A DNA stretch of 64,000 bases from Dorea sp. 5-2 (lineage in GTDB: Bacteria; Bacillota; Clostridia; Lachnospirales; Lachnospiraceae): the NCBI RefSeq assembly GCF_000403455.2, contig NZ_KE159759.1:123661-187660 (forward strand). Direction: 5' to 3'. This document shows, in pieces, positions 52,573-60,946 of the stretch. Position 1 is the first letter of the stretch. Each line of letters opens with the position of its first letter. The translations under genes and the position numbers were made by a program. Under the pieces are notes generated by a model. That model searched no databases. It had not been told where the DNA came from and saw nothing but the letters and a program-made list of their open reading frames with translations.

Positions 52573-53682
52573 TTACTTCCAATACACACATTCTATATCA
52601 TCCCTGGCTTTTACTTCTTCTAATAAGTCCCGAAGCCGCTCGTTACAGCTCCCCCACGGGATATCCGTATAGATCACCCTGCTGCACTTTGACACTGCCC
52701 GTCTCGCTTCTTCATACACAGGATCACTGATCTCCTGAAAAGGCTTCTCAAGGATCACCTGTGCCGCAAGATGTCTGGCAAGCTGATAATCCACGTCATT
52801 CTGATACAGGATTCCCGCAATAAATGGAATCCCCTCCCTCTGAAGCCGCCGATAGACCGGGATCCCGCCGCCGCACGCTGAGACCACCATCGTCGCAGCC
52901 TCGCCCTCCGGCGGCGGAAGCTCGATACTGCCGAAGACCGGATCAAAACTTCCCTTCTCCATCCCATATAACTCCCGGATAAACGCTTCCTTCAGAAGAT
53001 CTTCCGGCGCTTTGCAGCCGTACGCCTCTCCCGCCTTCACCGGCAGCACCTTGTCTGATACCTTGCCCGCAAGATCGATCTCATGCAGGGACATGACGAC
53101 CGTGATCCCCTGCTCTTTTGCCATCTTGCGTAAGATGGCAAGAAGCTCTAACTTATACTTGATATCCAGAAATGACGTCGGTTCATCCAGCACCAGGATC
53201 TCCGGCTCCTGGCAGATCGCCCTTGCAAGCAGGATCCGCTGCTTCTGCCCGTCGCTTAAGGAGGTAAAAAGCCGGTTTCTAAGATTCCCGGCGCTCACGA
53301 GCTTCATCGCCTCGTCTACCTTCTCTTCGTCCTCCCTGCAAAGGATACCAAGCCTCCCGGTATAGGGATACCTGCCGGTGGCAACGATATCATGGCAGGT
53401 CATAAGCTCCGGCCTTACACGGTCAGTCAAGACCACCGCCATCTTCCGGGCGAGCTCCCGGTAGGTAAGCTTACTTAGTTCTTTCTCTCCGATGACGACT
53501 CTTCCTCCCAGGATCTGAAGCTGCTTCGTGATACTCTTAAGGATCGTCGACTTCCCCGCACCGTTTGGTCCCACCAGCGTCAGGATCTCGCCTTTCCTTA
53601 AGTGAATACATACCTGGTTGAGCAATGCCCTGCCCCCATAGCCTACCTTAAGATCCTCCGTACGAAAATAATGATCCCCCAT
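52573..53682 (-). CDS. BtuD/FecE-type importer ATPase with extra C-terminal domain
   Basis: A 369-residue ATPase. Residues about 5-255 are the usual domain: Walker A GPNGAGKSTI near 38, signature SLSDGQKQR near 140 (LSDGQ instead of LSGGQ), Walker B ILVLDEPTSFLD near 163-174 and H-loop SLHEIDLA near 196. Residues about 265-369 form an added domain (TMVVSACGGGIPVYRRLQREGIP, QLARHLAAQVILEKPFQEI, SRVIYTDIPWGSCNE) that I do not recognise. It pairs with the permease just upstream and works with the binding protein. Placement in a B12-controlled operon suggests corrinoid import. Confidence 0.87.
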   Translation of the reverse strand: MGDHYFRTEDLKVGYGGRALLNQVCIHLRKGEILTLVGPNGAGKSTILKSITKQLQILGGRVVIGEKELSKLTYRELARKMAVVLTDRVRPELMTCHDIVATGRYPYTGRLGILCREDEEKVDEAMKLVSAGNLRNRLFTSLSDGQKQRILLARAICQEPEILVLDEPTSFLDIKYKLELLAILRKMAKEQGITVVMSLHEIDLAGKVSDKVLPVKAGEAYGCKAPEDLLKEAFIRELYGMEKGSFDPVFGSIELPPPEGEAATMVVSACGGGIPVYRRLQREGIPFIAGILYQNDVDYQLARHLAAQVILEKPFQEISDPVYEEARRAVSKCSRVIYTDIPWGSCNERLRDLLEEVKARDDIECVYWK

Positions 53683-53683
53683 A

Positions 53684-54703
53684 CTACTGCTTCTCCTTCT
53701 CACGATGTACCAACATCCAGATAACCACCGGCGCCCCAAAGACAGACGTCACCGTACTGATATTCAGCTCCAGCGGCGCAAAAGCCATCCGCGCGGCGAG
53801 ATCGCAGAACATACAGAACACCGCGCCGCCAAGGAACGAAGCCGGTATCACCACCAACGGCTTCGAGGTATGGAGCGCCAGCTTCACAAGCTGCGGAACG
53901 GCGATCCCCACGAATGAGATCGGGCCTGCAAATGCAGTCACACAGGCAGAGAATACACTGGAGAGCACGATCAATATGACCCGGAAGATCCGGATATCCA
54001 CCCCCATGCTCCTGGCGTAAGCCTCGCCCATCTGATAGGCGCCGATCGGCTTGGACATCAGGAATGTAAAAGCAAAGGTTACGGCTACGACCGCAGCAGC
54101 AACTTTCACATTCCCCCAATTCATCCCGGAGAAACTCCCCATCGACCATCCCCGCAGGCTTACGATATCCGAATCCTCCGCAAAGGTTATGATAAAATCC
54201 GTAACTGCCGAACAGATATAAGAGATCATGATCCCTGCAACCAGAAGCGCCGACATATTCCGAAGCCTTTTTGCCGCCAGCAGCACAAAGCTTACCGATA
54301 TCAGTGAGCCTCCAAAGGCAGAACCGATCAGCGCAAACGACGTCATACTGCCGATGCTGCCTGCAGAACATATCATCACCAACGCTACCATCATCTTTGC
54401 TCCCGACGATATCCCAAGGATAAACGGTCCTGCGATCGGATTATGGAAGAATACCTGGAGCAGGAAACCAGACAGGGACAACGCCCCTCCTAAGATCGCA
54501 GCCATCAGGATCCGGGGCAGGCGGATCTGCCAGATAATATGGTATCCCGTTCCTTCCTCCCGCCCGGCGGTCAGGATCTCTAAGATCTCCTTCACCGATA
54601 TGTTCACCGTCCCCGTATTGATATTGATCAGCACCATTAGAAAAAGCGCCAGAAACATCACCGTAAATACTGCCGCATAGCGGCTCCTCCTACTCTCTGT
54701 CAT
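53684..54703 (-). CDS. FecCD/BtuC-family ABC permease
   Basis: A 339-residue membrane protein with about ten helices: LPRILMAAILGGALSLSGFLLQ near 61-82, NPIAGPFILGISSGAKMMVALV near 87-108 and FAGPISFVGIAVPQLVKLAL near 265-284 are family hallmarks. The family imports cobalamin, haem or ferric siderophores. It starts 4 bases inside the binding-protein gene (overlap) and ends 1 base before the ATPase gene. Confidence 0.92.
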   Translation of the reverse strand: MTESRRSRYAAVFTVMFLALFLMVLININTGTVNISVKEILEILTAGREEGTGYHIIWQIRLPRILMAAILGGALSLSGFLLQVFFHNPIAGPFILGISSGAKMMVALVMICSAGSIGSMTSFALIGSAFGGSLISVSFVLLAAKRLRNMSALLVAGIMISYICSAVTDFIITFAEDSDIVSLRGWSMGSFSGMNWGNVKVAAAVVAVTFAFTFLMSKPIGAYQMGEAYARSMGVDIRIFRVILIVLSSVFSACVTAFAGPISFVGIAVPQLVKLALHTSKPLVVIPASFLGGAVFCMFCDLAARMAFAPLELNISTVTSVFGAPVVIWMLVHREKEKQ

Positions 54704-55950
54704 TCCTCCACCCTGTATAAAAATGTCATCTCATCCTCATCGCCCTCGGTCAGCATGATATGGATATCCGCGATCATCTCAGATACAAGATCCGTCGCCT
54801 GATAAAATTCCTTATCCGTACAGAAGACATTTCCTTCCTTCACCGCTTTCATATCCTTCAAGACCTCGTCCTTGGCAGTCAGTTCCTCCATGGAATCTAA
54901 TTCCTCGTCGATCGAAGCATTATAGATCAGGTAATCCGCGTCAGCCGCAGCTGCATAGAATTCCTCCATCGAGATCGCCGCCGTGCCCTCTTTCTCCACA
55001 ACATCGCAAAAAGGATAAGCGCCGCCTGCGATCTCGATCATCTTCGCTATATAATCCGTGCCTGTCCTTATCACCGCCTGGCCGCTTGAATTGATATAGA
55101 AATACACCACCGACTTGCCGGTATTCCCGGTCCCTTCAAGCTCATGAAGGATCTTTGTCTGCTCGTTAAAAAACGCATCCGCCTCTTCTTCTTTGCCAAG
55201 CAGCGCGCCATAGACCCTGATCCATTCCACTCTGCCCAGCGGATGCCCTTCATTGCTGGAGCAGTCGATCAATACCGGGATCTCCATCATCTGAAGCATC
55301 TCCTGTACCTTCGGCGTGTGATGGATCATCTGGGATTCCACCGCCAGGCCGCACCCTTCGTCCACCAGCATCTCATAATCCGGCTCACTGTATTTCCCCG
55401 CAAATTTTATCCTGCCTTCTTCCATAGCCTCTCTTGCGGCATCCACATACCAGTCATCCGCCTTAAGCCCGCTGAACCTGACCGCATCTAGCCCGTCCAG
55501 CGCATGGAATAATGCCATCGTCGCAGTACCGGCGACATAGATGCGCGCAAGCGGCTTTTGCAGAACCACAGTCTCTTCCGGCAGATCCTCCGGCACAGCC
55601 GCCCCCTCCGGCACCACCAGATAGGTAAGGCTGTCTTCTACAAGGATTGCCTGATAGCCGTCATTATAATAATAGATATGAAAGCCCTCCGCAAATTCCG
55701 GCTTAAGCATCGACTGACAGGTAAGGCCCCCGATCTTCGGCGCATCTTCTATACCGTACTGCCGCCCCTTTTCTTTCTCCCAAACCTGCGCTCCTTCTTC
55801 CGCCGCCGTCTGTACATCAGGAACCTCTTTCTCCTGCCGCCTGCCGCAGCCGCCTGCCGCGATCCCCGCCGTAAGCAGCAGCACCAGGATCTTGAACCCT
55901 GCTGATAAAACACCCTTACGAAACTTCCCCGCACCCAAAGATAATTTCAT
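54700..55950 (-). CDS. ABC-transporter substrate-binding lipoprotein (BtuF/FecB-type)
   Basis: A 416-residue lipoprotein: signal peptide with lipobox AAGGC (Cys35), an acidic linker, then a two-lobe binding protein of the cluster A-2 type (DAPKIGGLTCQSMLKPEFAEGF near 71-92, RIYVAGTATMALFHAL near 146-161, MAEIAGG-type stretch KMIEIAGGAYPFCDVV near 314-329, TDLVSEMIADIHIML near the end). GGAGG lies 7 bases before the ATG at 55950; another ATG six codons upstream is possible. It delivers cargo to the following permease and ATPase. Its first lobe is paralogous to the preceding gene. Confidence 0.88.
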   Translation of the reverse strand: MKLSLGAGKFRKGVLSAGFKILVLLLTAGIAAGGCGRRQEKEVPDVQTAAEEGAQVWEKEKGRQYGIEDAPKIGGLTCQSMLKPEFAEGFHIYYYNDGYQAILVEDSLTYLVVPEGAAVPEDLPEETVVLQKPLARIYVAGTATMALFHALDGLDAVRFSGLKADDWYVDAAREAMEEGRIKFAGKYSEPDYEMLVDEGCGLAVESQMIHHTPKVQEMLQMMEIPVLIDCSSNEGHPLGRVEWIRVYGALLGKEEEADAFFNEQTKILHELEGTGNTGKSVVYFYINSSGQAVIRTGTDYIAKMIEIAGGAYPFCDVVEKEGTAAISMEEFYAAAADADYLIYNASIDEELDSMEELTAKDEVLKDMKAVKEGNVFCTDKEFYQATDLVSEMIADIHIMLTEGDEDEMTFLYRVEE

Positions 55951-57070
55951 ACACTTTCCTCCATTCATCCTGCCCCTCCTTGGTCTTCTCCCTGGACGCC
56001 AGGTCAACGAACATCGGGATCCCCAGCTCCTCGCAGTACTCCAAAGTCTCCGTATATTTCCCCCGGCGCGAAGCAGATCCCTCTGCCGGAAGGATCTCTG
56101 CCGGCATGACCGCCAGATCACATCTCTCCTTCACAAGCGCCTTATAGTCAACGTCGTCATACGTACCGCCGAATACGGCATCTTGCTCTTTGGCCGAGCC
56201 CTCCGCTTCCTCTATACCGATCAGTGCAAGATGCTTCCATTGTCCGGAATCCTCCATCCACGCAAGAATCGGCAGAGACGCGGCGTATGCATGGAAGGCA
56301 GCTTCTCCTTCCCTTTGCGCCGGACGCCTGATCACCGTCATCTCACGTTCAAGCCCTGCCGGGATCCCGGCGTCAGCCGGCGCCACCAGATAGCGCAGGA
56401 TCTTCGTATCCTCCTCTGTCTGAGGGTCGGTCTCGATGCAGGTGATCCCGCCTTCATAATGAAAGATCTTATAATTCGCGGCATATTCCGCCTCCGTCTC
56501 TTCTATAAACGTCAATCCCGCGATCTTCGGCGCTGTCTTACTTAACTCTGACGGCGACAGCCCGTTATCCCCCGCAGAAGCCTTTGCCCCGGATCCTTTG
56601 CTGTCTTTTGCTTCGATGTACACGAAGACGGTGTAGGAAATCTCGTGTGCAGACGACATCTTTGTCGTGCATCCAATGACCGTATTATTCTGATTCAACC
56701 GCACCGGTATCTCAAAAGTAGAAGTATCCTCCGTGTTTACTCCCTCGTAGGTTCTGCCCCCTACCTTGACATAACTATAAGAACCACTGTCAAAGACCAG
56801 CGACGCATACGCCCTGCCATCCTGGACCGACACTTCCGGACAGCTTATCGTCACCTTCCCGGTTCCTCCGGAGAATCCAAACTGATCCGGCGTATACCTT
56901 CCGTCCTCTAGGCGCGCCAGATCCGCCTTGCCCGCGGCATCTGTAACATCTGCCTGCTCCGGTCCCGGCGCAGGCATCTCTTTTAAGAACCCACTGCAAA
57001 GGACGAGCAGGATACAGAAGACAGCCACGGCCAGGATCACCCGCCGTTTTCTCTTCGGACTCATTCCCAT
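55916..57070 (-). CDS. NEAT-like domain fused to one lobe of a substrate-binding protein
   Basis: A 384-residue membrane-anchored protein: N-terminal helix (about 9-27), a NEAT-like domain (about 50-155: LEDGRYTPDQFGFSGGTGKV, VQDGRAYASLVFDSGSYSYV, HEISYTVFVYIEA), then a segment (about 180-380) homologous to the N-lobe of the next gene product (TAPKIAGLTF, FGGTYDDVDYKALVKERCDLAV, EELGIPMFVDL, EWRKVYEIIFG). It stops where the lobe ends, so the second lobe is absent. It is the first gene after the cobalamin riboswitch. AGGGGGA precedes the start at a long spacing of about 11. It overlaps the next gene by 35 bases. Confidence 0.75.
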   Translation of the reverse strand: MGMSPKRKRRVILAVAVFCILLVLCSGFLKEMPAPGPEQADVTDAAGKADLARLEDGRYTPDQFGFSGGTGKVTISCPEVSVQDGRAYASLVFDSGSYSYVKVGGRTYEGVNTEDTSTFEIPVRLNQNNTVIGCTTKMSSAHEISYTVFVYIEAKDSKGSGAKASAGDNGLSPSELSKTAPKIAGLTFIEETEAEYAANYKIFHYEGGITCIETDPQTEEDTKILRYLVAPADAGIPAGLEREMTVIRRPAQREGEAAFHAYAASLPILAWMEDSGQWKHLALIGIEEAEGSAKEQDAVFGGTYDDVDYKALVKERCDLAVMPAEILPAEGSASRRGKYTETLEYCEELGIPMFVDLASREKTKEGQDEWRKVYEIIFGCGEVS

Positions 57071-57328
57071 AGCGTATTCTTCCCCCTCTTTTCTGCTAAA
57101 GAAGATTTTTTAGATTTTTTAGATTTTGTTGGAAAATGTAACAAGAACTCATTACGATCACATAGAAAGGCTGATCCGTTCACCGCCTTATGGCAGACTT
57201 CTGATCTTCATAAACACATGCCTCTCCCCATGTAACGCCCGTAATCCCCAAGCGCTGCAGGCAGGAAAAGCTTTCCCTTTTCAACACTTGGCCATAATCC
57301 CGTAACCATATATGCGCTCCAAAGCGCC
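57071..57328 (-). promoter_or_regulatory. Long leader between riboswitch and first gene, possible second degenerate aptamer
   Basis: These 258 bases hold no gene. On the minus strand they contain AAAAGGGAA (57273-57281), ATGGGGAGAGGC (about 57220-57231) and AAGATCAGAAGTCTGCC (57192-57208), in the order and with the look of cobalamin-aptamer boxes, but the GGTGAAAATCC part is missing. It may be expression platform, a decayed aptamer copy, or chance. Confidence 0.35.
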
Positions 57329-57555
57329 GTCTAAAAGCGGGTGTTCTGACTTAGGTATCTTCACGGACATTCCGCCTTCCCATAGGACGATCCCTACAGT
57401 GACCTAAGAACCGCCCCAGGAGATCCAACCTGTGACAATTCTTAATGGAATACCGCTCCTCCAATACAGCAACGGGTATTGTGCAGGATTCTCACCTGCT
57501 TCCCCAGCCTTACGATCGACACTAATCTGTCAATGTACGGCATATACTTTTAAAC
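57329..57555 (-). promoter_or_regulatory. Cobalamin riboswitch
   Basis: On the minus strand the conserved boxes appear in order: GGGGAAGCAGGTGAGAATCCTGC near 57483-57505, GTCACTG near 57397-57403, TGGGAAGGC near 57374-57382 and AAGTCAGAACACCCGC near 57337-57352. P1 is formed by GTTTAAAAG (57547-57555) and CTTTTAGAC (57329-57337), including one wobble pair. It should lower expression of the downstream corrin/transport operon when cobalamin is plentiful. Confidence 0.93.
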
Positions 57556-57577
57556 TGTTCTGTTATGCTTTATATCT

Positions 57578-57605
57578 ATTCTATACTTTTTTTATATTTA
57601 TTCAA
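57578..57605 (-). promoter_or_regulatory. Putative promoter of the riboswitch/corrin operon
   Basis: TTGAAT (57600-57605) and TAGAAT (57578-57583) are spaced by 16 bases and overlap the end of cbiJ; transcription would begin about 15 bases before P1 of the riboswitch. Confidence 0.6.
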
Positions 57606-58425
57606 TACCTGTTCTTAAATTTCTTCTATATATTTGGAACCTTCTATTCAATTCCTCGCAGACCTCATCCGGTGTTCTTCCCGATTCCCTGGGGTGTCTG
57701 ACCACGATCATGGTTGTTCCTGTCTCGGAACACGCCTGTATCTTCTCCTTCATCCCCCCCGCGTCTCCGGTCTCCTTCGTCACGAAGAACCTTGCTTTTG
57801 CATAATGGATCGTTGCGATATTCATCTCCTTTGAGAAGGGCGCCTGCATCGCGATCAGATTTCTTCCGGCAAATCCACATTCCGCAGCCGACCGCACAGA
57901 ATCCGGGACAGAAAGTACCCGCACGTAACACCGCGTCCGGTAAGCCGGTATCTCACAGAATCTCCTCAATTCCTTGCTTCCGGTGGTGATCAGGATATTT
58001 CCCTGTGTAGATCGCAGATAATCTGCCGCCTCTTTGACAGAGGCAACATAGATCGTCTCCGCCGGCATCTCCTTTGGCTCTTTCATCTCTTCCCGCAGGC
58101 ATCTGATATATTCTACCGGAATCTTCCCGCAGGCGCACCGGATGTTGGCGGTAACTTCCGCCGCAAAAGGATGCGTGGCGTCGATCACAAGATCGACGGA
58201 ATCCTCCCTGATCAGAGCAGCCATCTCTTCCTGTCCCATCCTGCCGCAGACAACCTTCACTCTGTCATTCTTAACGGCGATGTCTCTCCCGTACTCCGTA
58301 GCAACACTTAAGATGATATCCAGGTCGAATCCCTGCAGGAACCTAAGCACCGTCTGACTCTCCGTCGTCCCGCCGAATATCAGCACTCTGGGAATCTTCT
58401 CCTTCTTATCTTTCAATCCTTCCAC
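57598..58425 (-). CDS. cbiJ: Cobalt-precorrin-6A reductase
   Basis: A 275-residue reductase: RVLIFGGTTESQTVLRFL near 13-30, VVCGRMGQEEMAALI near 59-73, VIDATHPFAAEVTANI near 80-95 and TTGSKELRRFCEI near 146-158. It reduces the corrin ring with NAD(P)H. The GTG at 58425 has AGAGG 6 bases before it. It lies upstream of the riboswitch, 12 bp after cbiG, so it belongs to a different transcript from the rest of the pathway. Confidence 0.92.
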   Translation of the reverse strand: MEGLKDKKEKIPRVLIFGGTTESQTVLRFLQGFDLDIILSVATEYGRDIAVKNDRVKVVCGRMGQEEMAALIREDSVDLVIDATHPFAAEVTANIRCACGKIPVEYIRCLREEMKEPKEMPAETIYVASVKEAADYLRSTQGNILITTGSKELRRFCEIPAYRTRCYVRVLSVPDSVRSAAECGFAGRNLIAMQAPFSKEMNIATIHYAKARFFVTKETGDAGGMKEKIQACSETGTTMIVVRHPRESGRTPDEVCEELNRRFQIYRRNLRTGIE

Positions 58426-58437
58426 CGCATACCTCTC

Positions 58438-59541
58438 CTACTGCTTCTCTTCTTTCCCTCTAAATGTAAGGACCGGCAGCTCTTCCACAAGAGCAAATGT
58501 CATTCCGTCCATGACTCTCTTTGGCTGCAGCAGCCTTCCCTGCGGCATACAGCACCTCGCCGCCCGTTCACACACATTATCCACTCCTGTGACCTCCAAG
58601 ACAAAGCCGGAACCCGCCATCCTGCCCGGAACCTCTTTGAGCCTTGAAGCCGGGTACGTATAGAAAGGAATGTGATGCTCCGAAGCAAATTCCAGGATAC
58701 CGGGCTCTTCCTTCTTAAGGTCAATGCTTGCCAGCTTCGCAACGTTACCGAGATCAAGCCCATACTCCCAGAGCACCTTTGACAGCGCCGCCTCGATCTG
58801 CCGCTTCGTCGTTCCCCGCCGGCACCCGATCCCTGCCGCCACCCTGCCGGATCCGGAAGGCTCCAGTATCAATATATGATCCCCGTACATTCCTTCTTCT
58901 GCATGTTCCACCACCGCGATCCCGTATGTGAAGCCATGAAGCTCCTCCATACAGGCACACCGTACAAGCCCGGAAGGCAACGGATCTTCTGCCGGCAGCT
59001 CGCTATAGAAACCCACCGGCGTATCTTCTAACTCCGCCGCTGAGATCTTCGTCACGAGAGACCTGTCGGTGATCCTAAGCCGATTATCCTTTGCAAATAC
59101 GTCGACTGCGAATTTCTTCCTCACATCTGTCGCTGTCGTGATCACAGCCGCAGCGTGCACAGACCTCTCGATCTCCCTGGCAATCTCAACCGCACCGCCC
59201 ATATGCCCGGAAAGAAGCGGGATCACATACTCGCCTTTCTCATCCATCACCAGCACCGCCGAATCCGTATACTTATCCCTGACCCAGGGGGCGATATATC
59301 TGACGGCGATCCCGGCGGCGCCGATGAACAAGAAGTCCTTCTTCCCCCACTGCCGTCCGATCCACGCCTTTATATCCGTATCCGGCGCTTTCAGATCCCA
59401 GGTCCCTTCAAGCCTTGAAGTGGTATACCCCTCGCACAGATAGCCGCAGTCCGATAGCTTCTCCTGTACGCAGCGGTTCAATCTATTTGCCTCTCTGGTA
59501 AAACTAAATACTGCTATTGCTTTATCATTTTTCATACACAC
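58438..59541 (-). CDS. cbiG: Cobalt-precorrin-5A hydrolase
   Basis: A 367-residue CbiG: FIGAAGIAVRYIAPWVRDKYTDSAVLVMDEKG near 72-103, PLLSGHMGGAVEIAREI near 107-123 and the C-terminal domain VAAGIGCRRGTTKRQIEAAL near 233-252, KLASIDLKKEEPGI near 266-279. It opens the delta-lactone and releases acetaldehyde, a step only of the anaerobic route. The ribosome binding site is weak; an ATG two codons in is equally possible. It starts 47 bp after the AlgJ-like gene. Confidence 0.92.
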   Translation of the reverse strand: MCMKNDKAIAVFSFTREANRLNRCVQEKLSDCGYLCEGYTTSRLEGTWDLKAPDTDIKAWIGRQWGKKDFLFIGAAGIAVRYIAPWVRDKYTDSAVLVMDEKGEYVIPLLSGHMGGAVEIAREIERSVHAAAVITTATDVRKKFAVDVFAKDNRLRITDRSLVTKISAAELEDTPVGFYSELPAEDPLPSGLVRCACMEELHGFTYGIAVVEHAEEGMYGDHILILEPSGSGRVAAGIGCRRGTTKRQIEAALSKVLWEYGLDLGNVAKLASIDLKKEEPGILEFASEHHIPFYTYPASRLKEVPGRMAGSGFVLEVTGVDNVCERAARCCMPQGRLLQPKRVMDGMTFALVEELPVLTFRGKEEKQ

Positions 59542-59588
59542 ATCAAATTCATCCGTCTGACACCCCGATCCATTCCAGAAAACAGGCG

Positions 59589-60929
59589 CTATAAATTCAC
59601 AAGCGCCAGAAGGCTTGGAACCAGCGTATCTGTCGACGTTGCCATTACATTGTTGAGGAACAATACGTTCTTGATCTCTTTTTCCGCGATCAGTTCTGTC
59701 AGGCTCTTCGGATAGAACCGATAATCCACCACATACACGTACTCATAATGGTCTACAAGAAACGGTACAAAGGCATTCCCGTAAGATTCTTTCACCACAA
59801 GACAGGAACTGCCGTCACTCTTCTTCGGATTATGGATCCACGCAAGCGGCTGGTCGCTGCCGATGAAGCAGTTATATTTGGACGCCGAGTTCCACCCTGA
59901 CACATCCGTGATCACCTTATAATCCATCGTAGTCCCATTCTTATCAAGAAACTGCATATCATTCGTCGCCAACGGGATATACGCCGTCACGGAATCCGGA
60001 TTATTCCCCAGCGCCGGCGCCTGATTACAATACGAATACATGGTTCCCAGGAAATTATCAAACGTCATCGTCTCATAACTGTCGATCGGCGTCGGCTTCA
60101 TGTCCTGAATATCCATGAATTCACAATATGCATAATATGCTCCCAGCGCCGTCCAGTGATGATCGCTCCGGAAATACAGATATTCATCATTGTGATTCTC
60201 CAATGCAGCGAACACATCCACCGTCGTCACCTTATCATCCAGCCTGTCATAGATATACTGCACCGCTTCCTTCTGGTCGTTGCTGCCTAAGTCCTTCTGC
60301 AGCTTGGAATCCAGATATACGCCGCTGCTGATCGGCACTACCATATCATATATCTTTACCTCTTCTTCATCCACTTTATTCACCAGTGCATTCACTGCTT
60401 CTATGTAGTCGTCCGTAACATCCTGGCTGAATCCAAACAGACTGAACGCCGTGTCTTCCGCCAGATAGACTGCGCCGAATTGTTCCTGGATCTGCTCGAT
60501 CGCGCGCTGTTTCGTACCGTCTTTCAATGTCTTATCCTGCTTCTTATCCGCAGGCTCGGCATCGGTATCCACTTTCTTTTCCTTTTCTTTCTTTTCTTCC
60601 GTGTTGTCCGCCGACACCTGCATACTTCCGTAGATCTGTGTCTTCTGTATCCCGTAAGCAGAACGGAACTTCATATTCCGGGAGATCAGCCAGTCGCGGA
60701 ACGGAAAGGTATCCGCATACCATGTATTCATACTCTCGAAGAATTCCCCGTTCCACACCGTCTCAAGCGTAGGCTTCGGGAATTTCGCCAGTGTACGCTT
60801 CTCAACAGCCGATTCCTTCGGACGCAATGGGATGATCAGCGCAATCAATGCAAAGAAAAGCAGGACTCCCGCAAATACATAGATTTTCTGCCTGACGTAT
60901 TTCTTCTTTCTCCTTCTCCTCTGTCTCAT
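59589..60929 (-). CDS. DHHW-motif AlgJ-like polysaccharide O-acetylation protein
   Basis: A 446-residue protein: basic N-terminus, one signal-anchor helix (about 17-35), then an extracytoplasmic SGNH-like domain with SDHHWTALGAYYAY near 261-274 (the DHHW motif) and VKESYGNAFVPFLVDHY near 387-403. A Lys/Glu-rich low-complexity insert lies near 110-140. It works with the MBOAT protein encoded just before it to O-acetylate a cell-surface polymer. Confidence 0.85.
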   Translation of the reverse strand: MRQRRRRKKKYVRQKIYVFAGVLLFFALIALIIPLRPKESAVEKRTLAKFPKPTLETVWNGEFFESMNTWYADTFPFRDWLISRNMKFRSAYGIQKTQIYGSMQVSADNTEEKKEKEKKVDTDAEPADKKQDKTLKDGTKQRAIEQIQEQFGAVYLAEDTAFSLFGFSQDVTDDYIEAVNALVNKVDEEEVKIYDMVVPISSGVYLDSKLQKDLGSNDQKEAVQYIYDRLDDKVTTVDVFAALENHNDEYLYFRSDHHWTALGAYYAYCEFMDIQDMKPTPIDSYETMTFDNFLGTMYSYCNQAPALGNNPDSVTAYIPLATNDMQFLDKNGTTMDYKVITDVSGWNSASKYNCFIGSDQPLAWIHNPKKSDGSSCLVVKESYGNAFVPFLVDHYEYVYVVDYRFYPKSLTELIAEKEIKNVLFLNNVMATSTDTLVPSLLALVNL

Positions 60930-60946
60930 ATTTTACTGCCCTTCCT

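Noticed and set aside
53118-53141. 10-base inverted repeat TTGCCATCTT/AAGATGGCAA within the importer ATPase gene
   Set aside because: Short enough to arise by chance in coding sequence, and no context suggests a function.
55951-56121. Longer N-terminus of the substrate-binding lipoprotein
   Set aside because: Arg-rich shadow of the preceding gene; the signal peptide starts at 55950.
52573-57070. Ferric-siderophore importer as the identity of the FecCD-type system
   Set aside because: Not excluded by sequence, but control by a cobalamin riboswitch and the surrounding corrin genes favour a corrinoid, cobalt or tetrapyrrole cargo.
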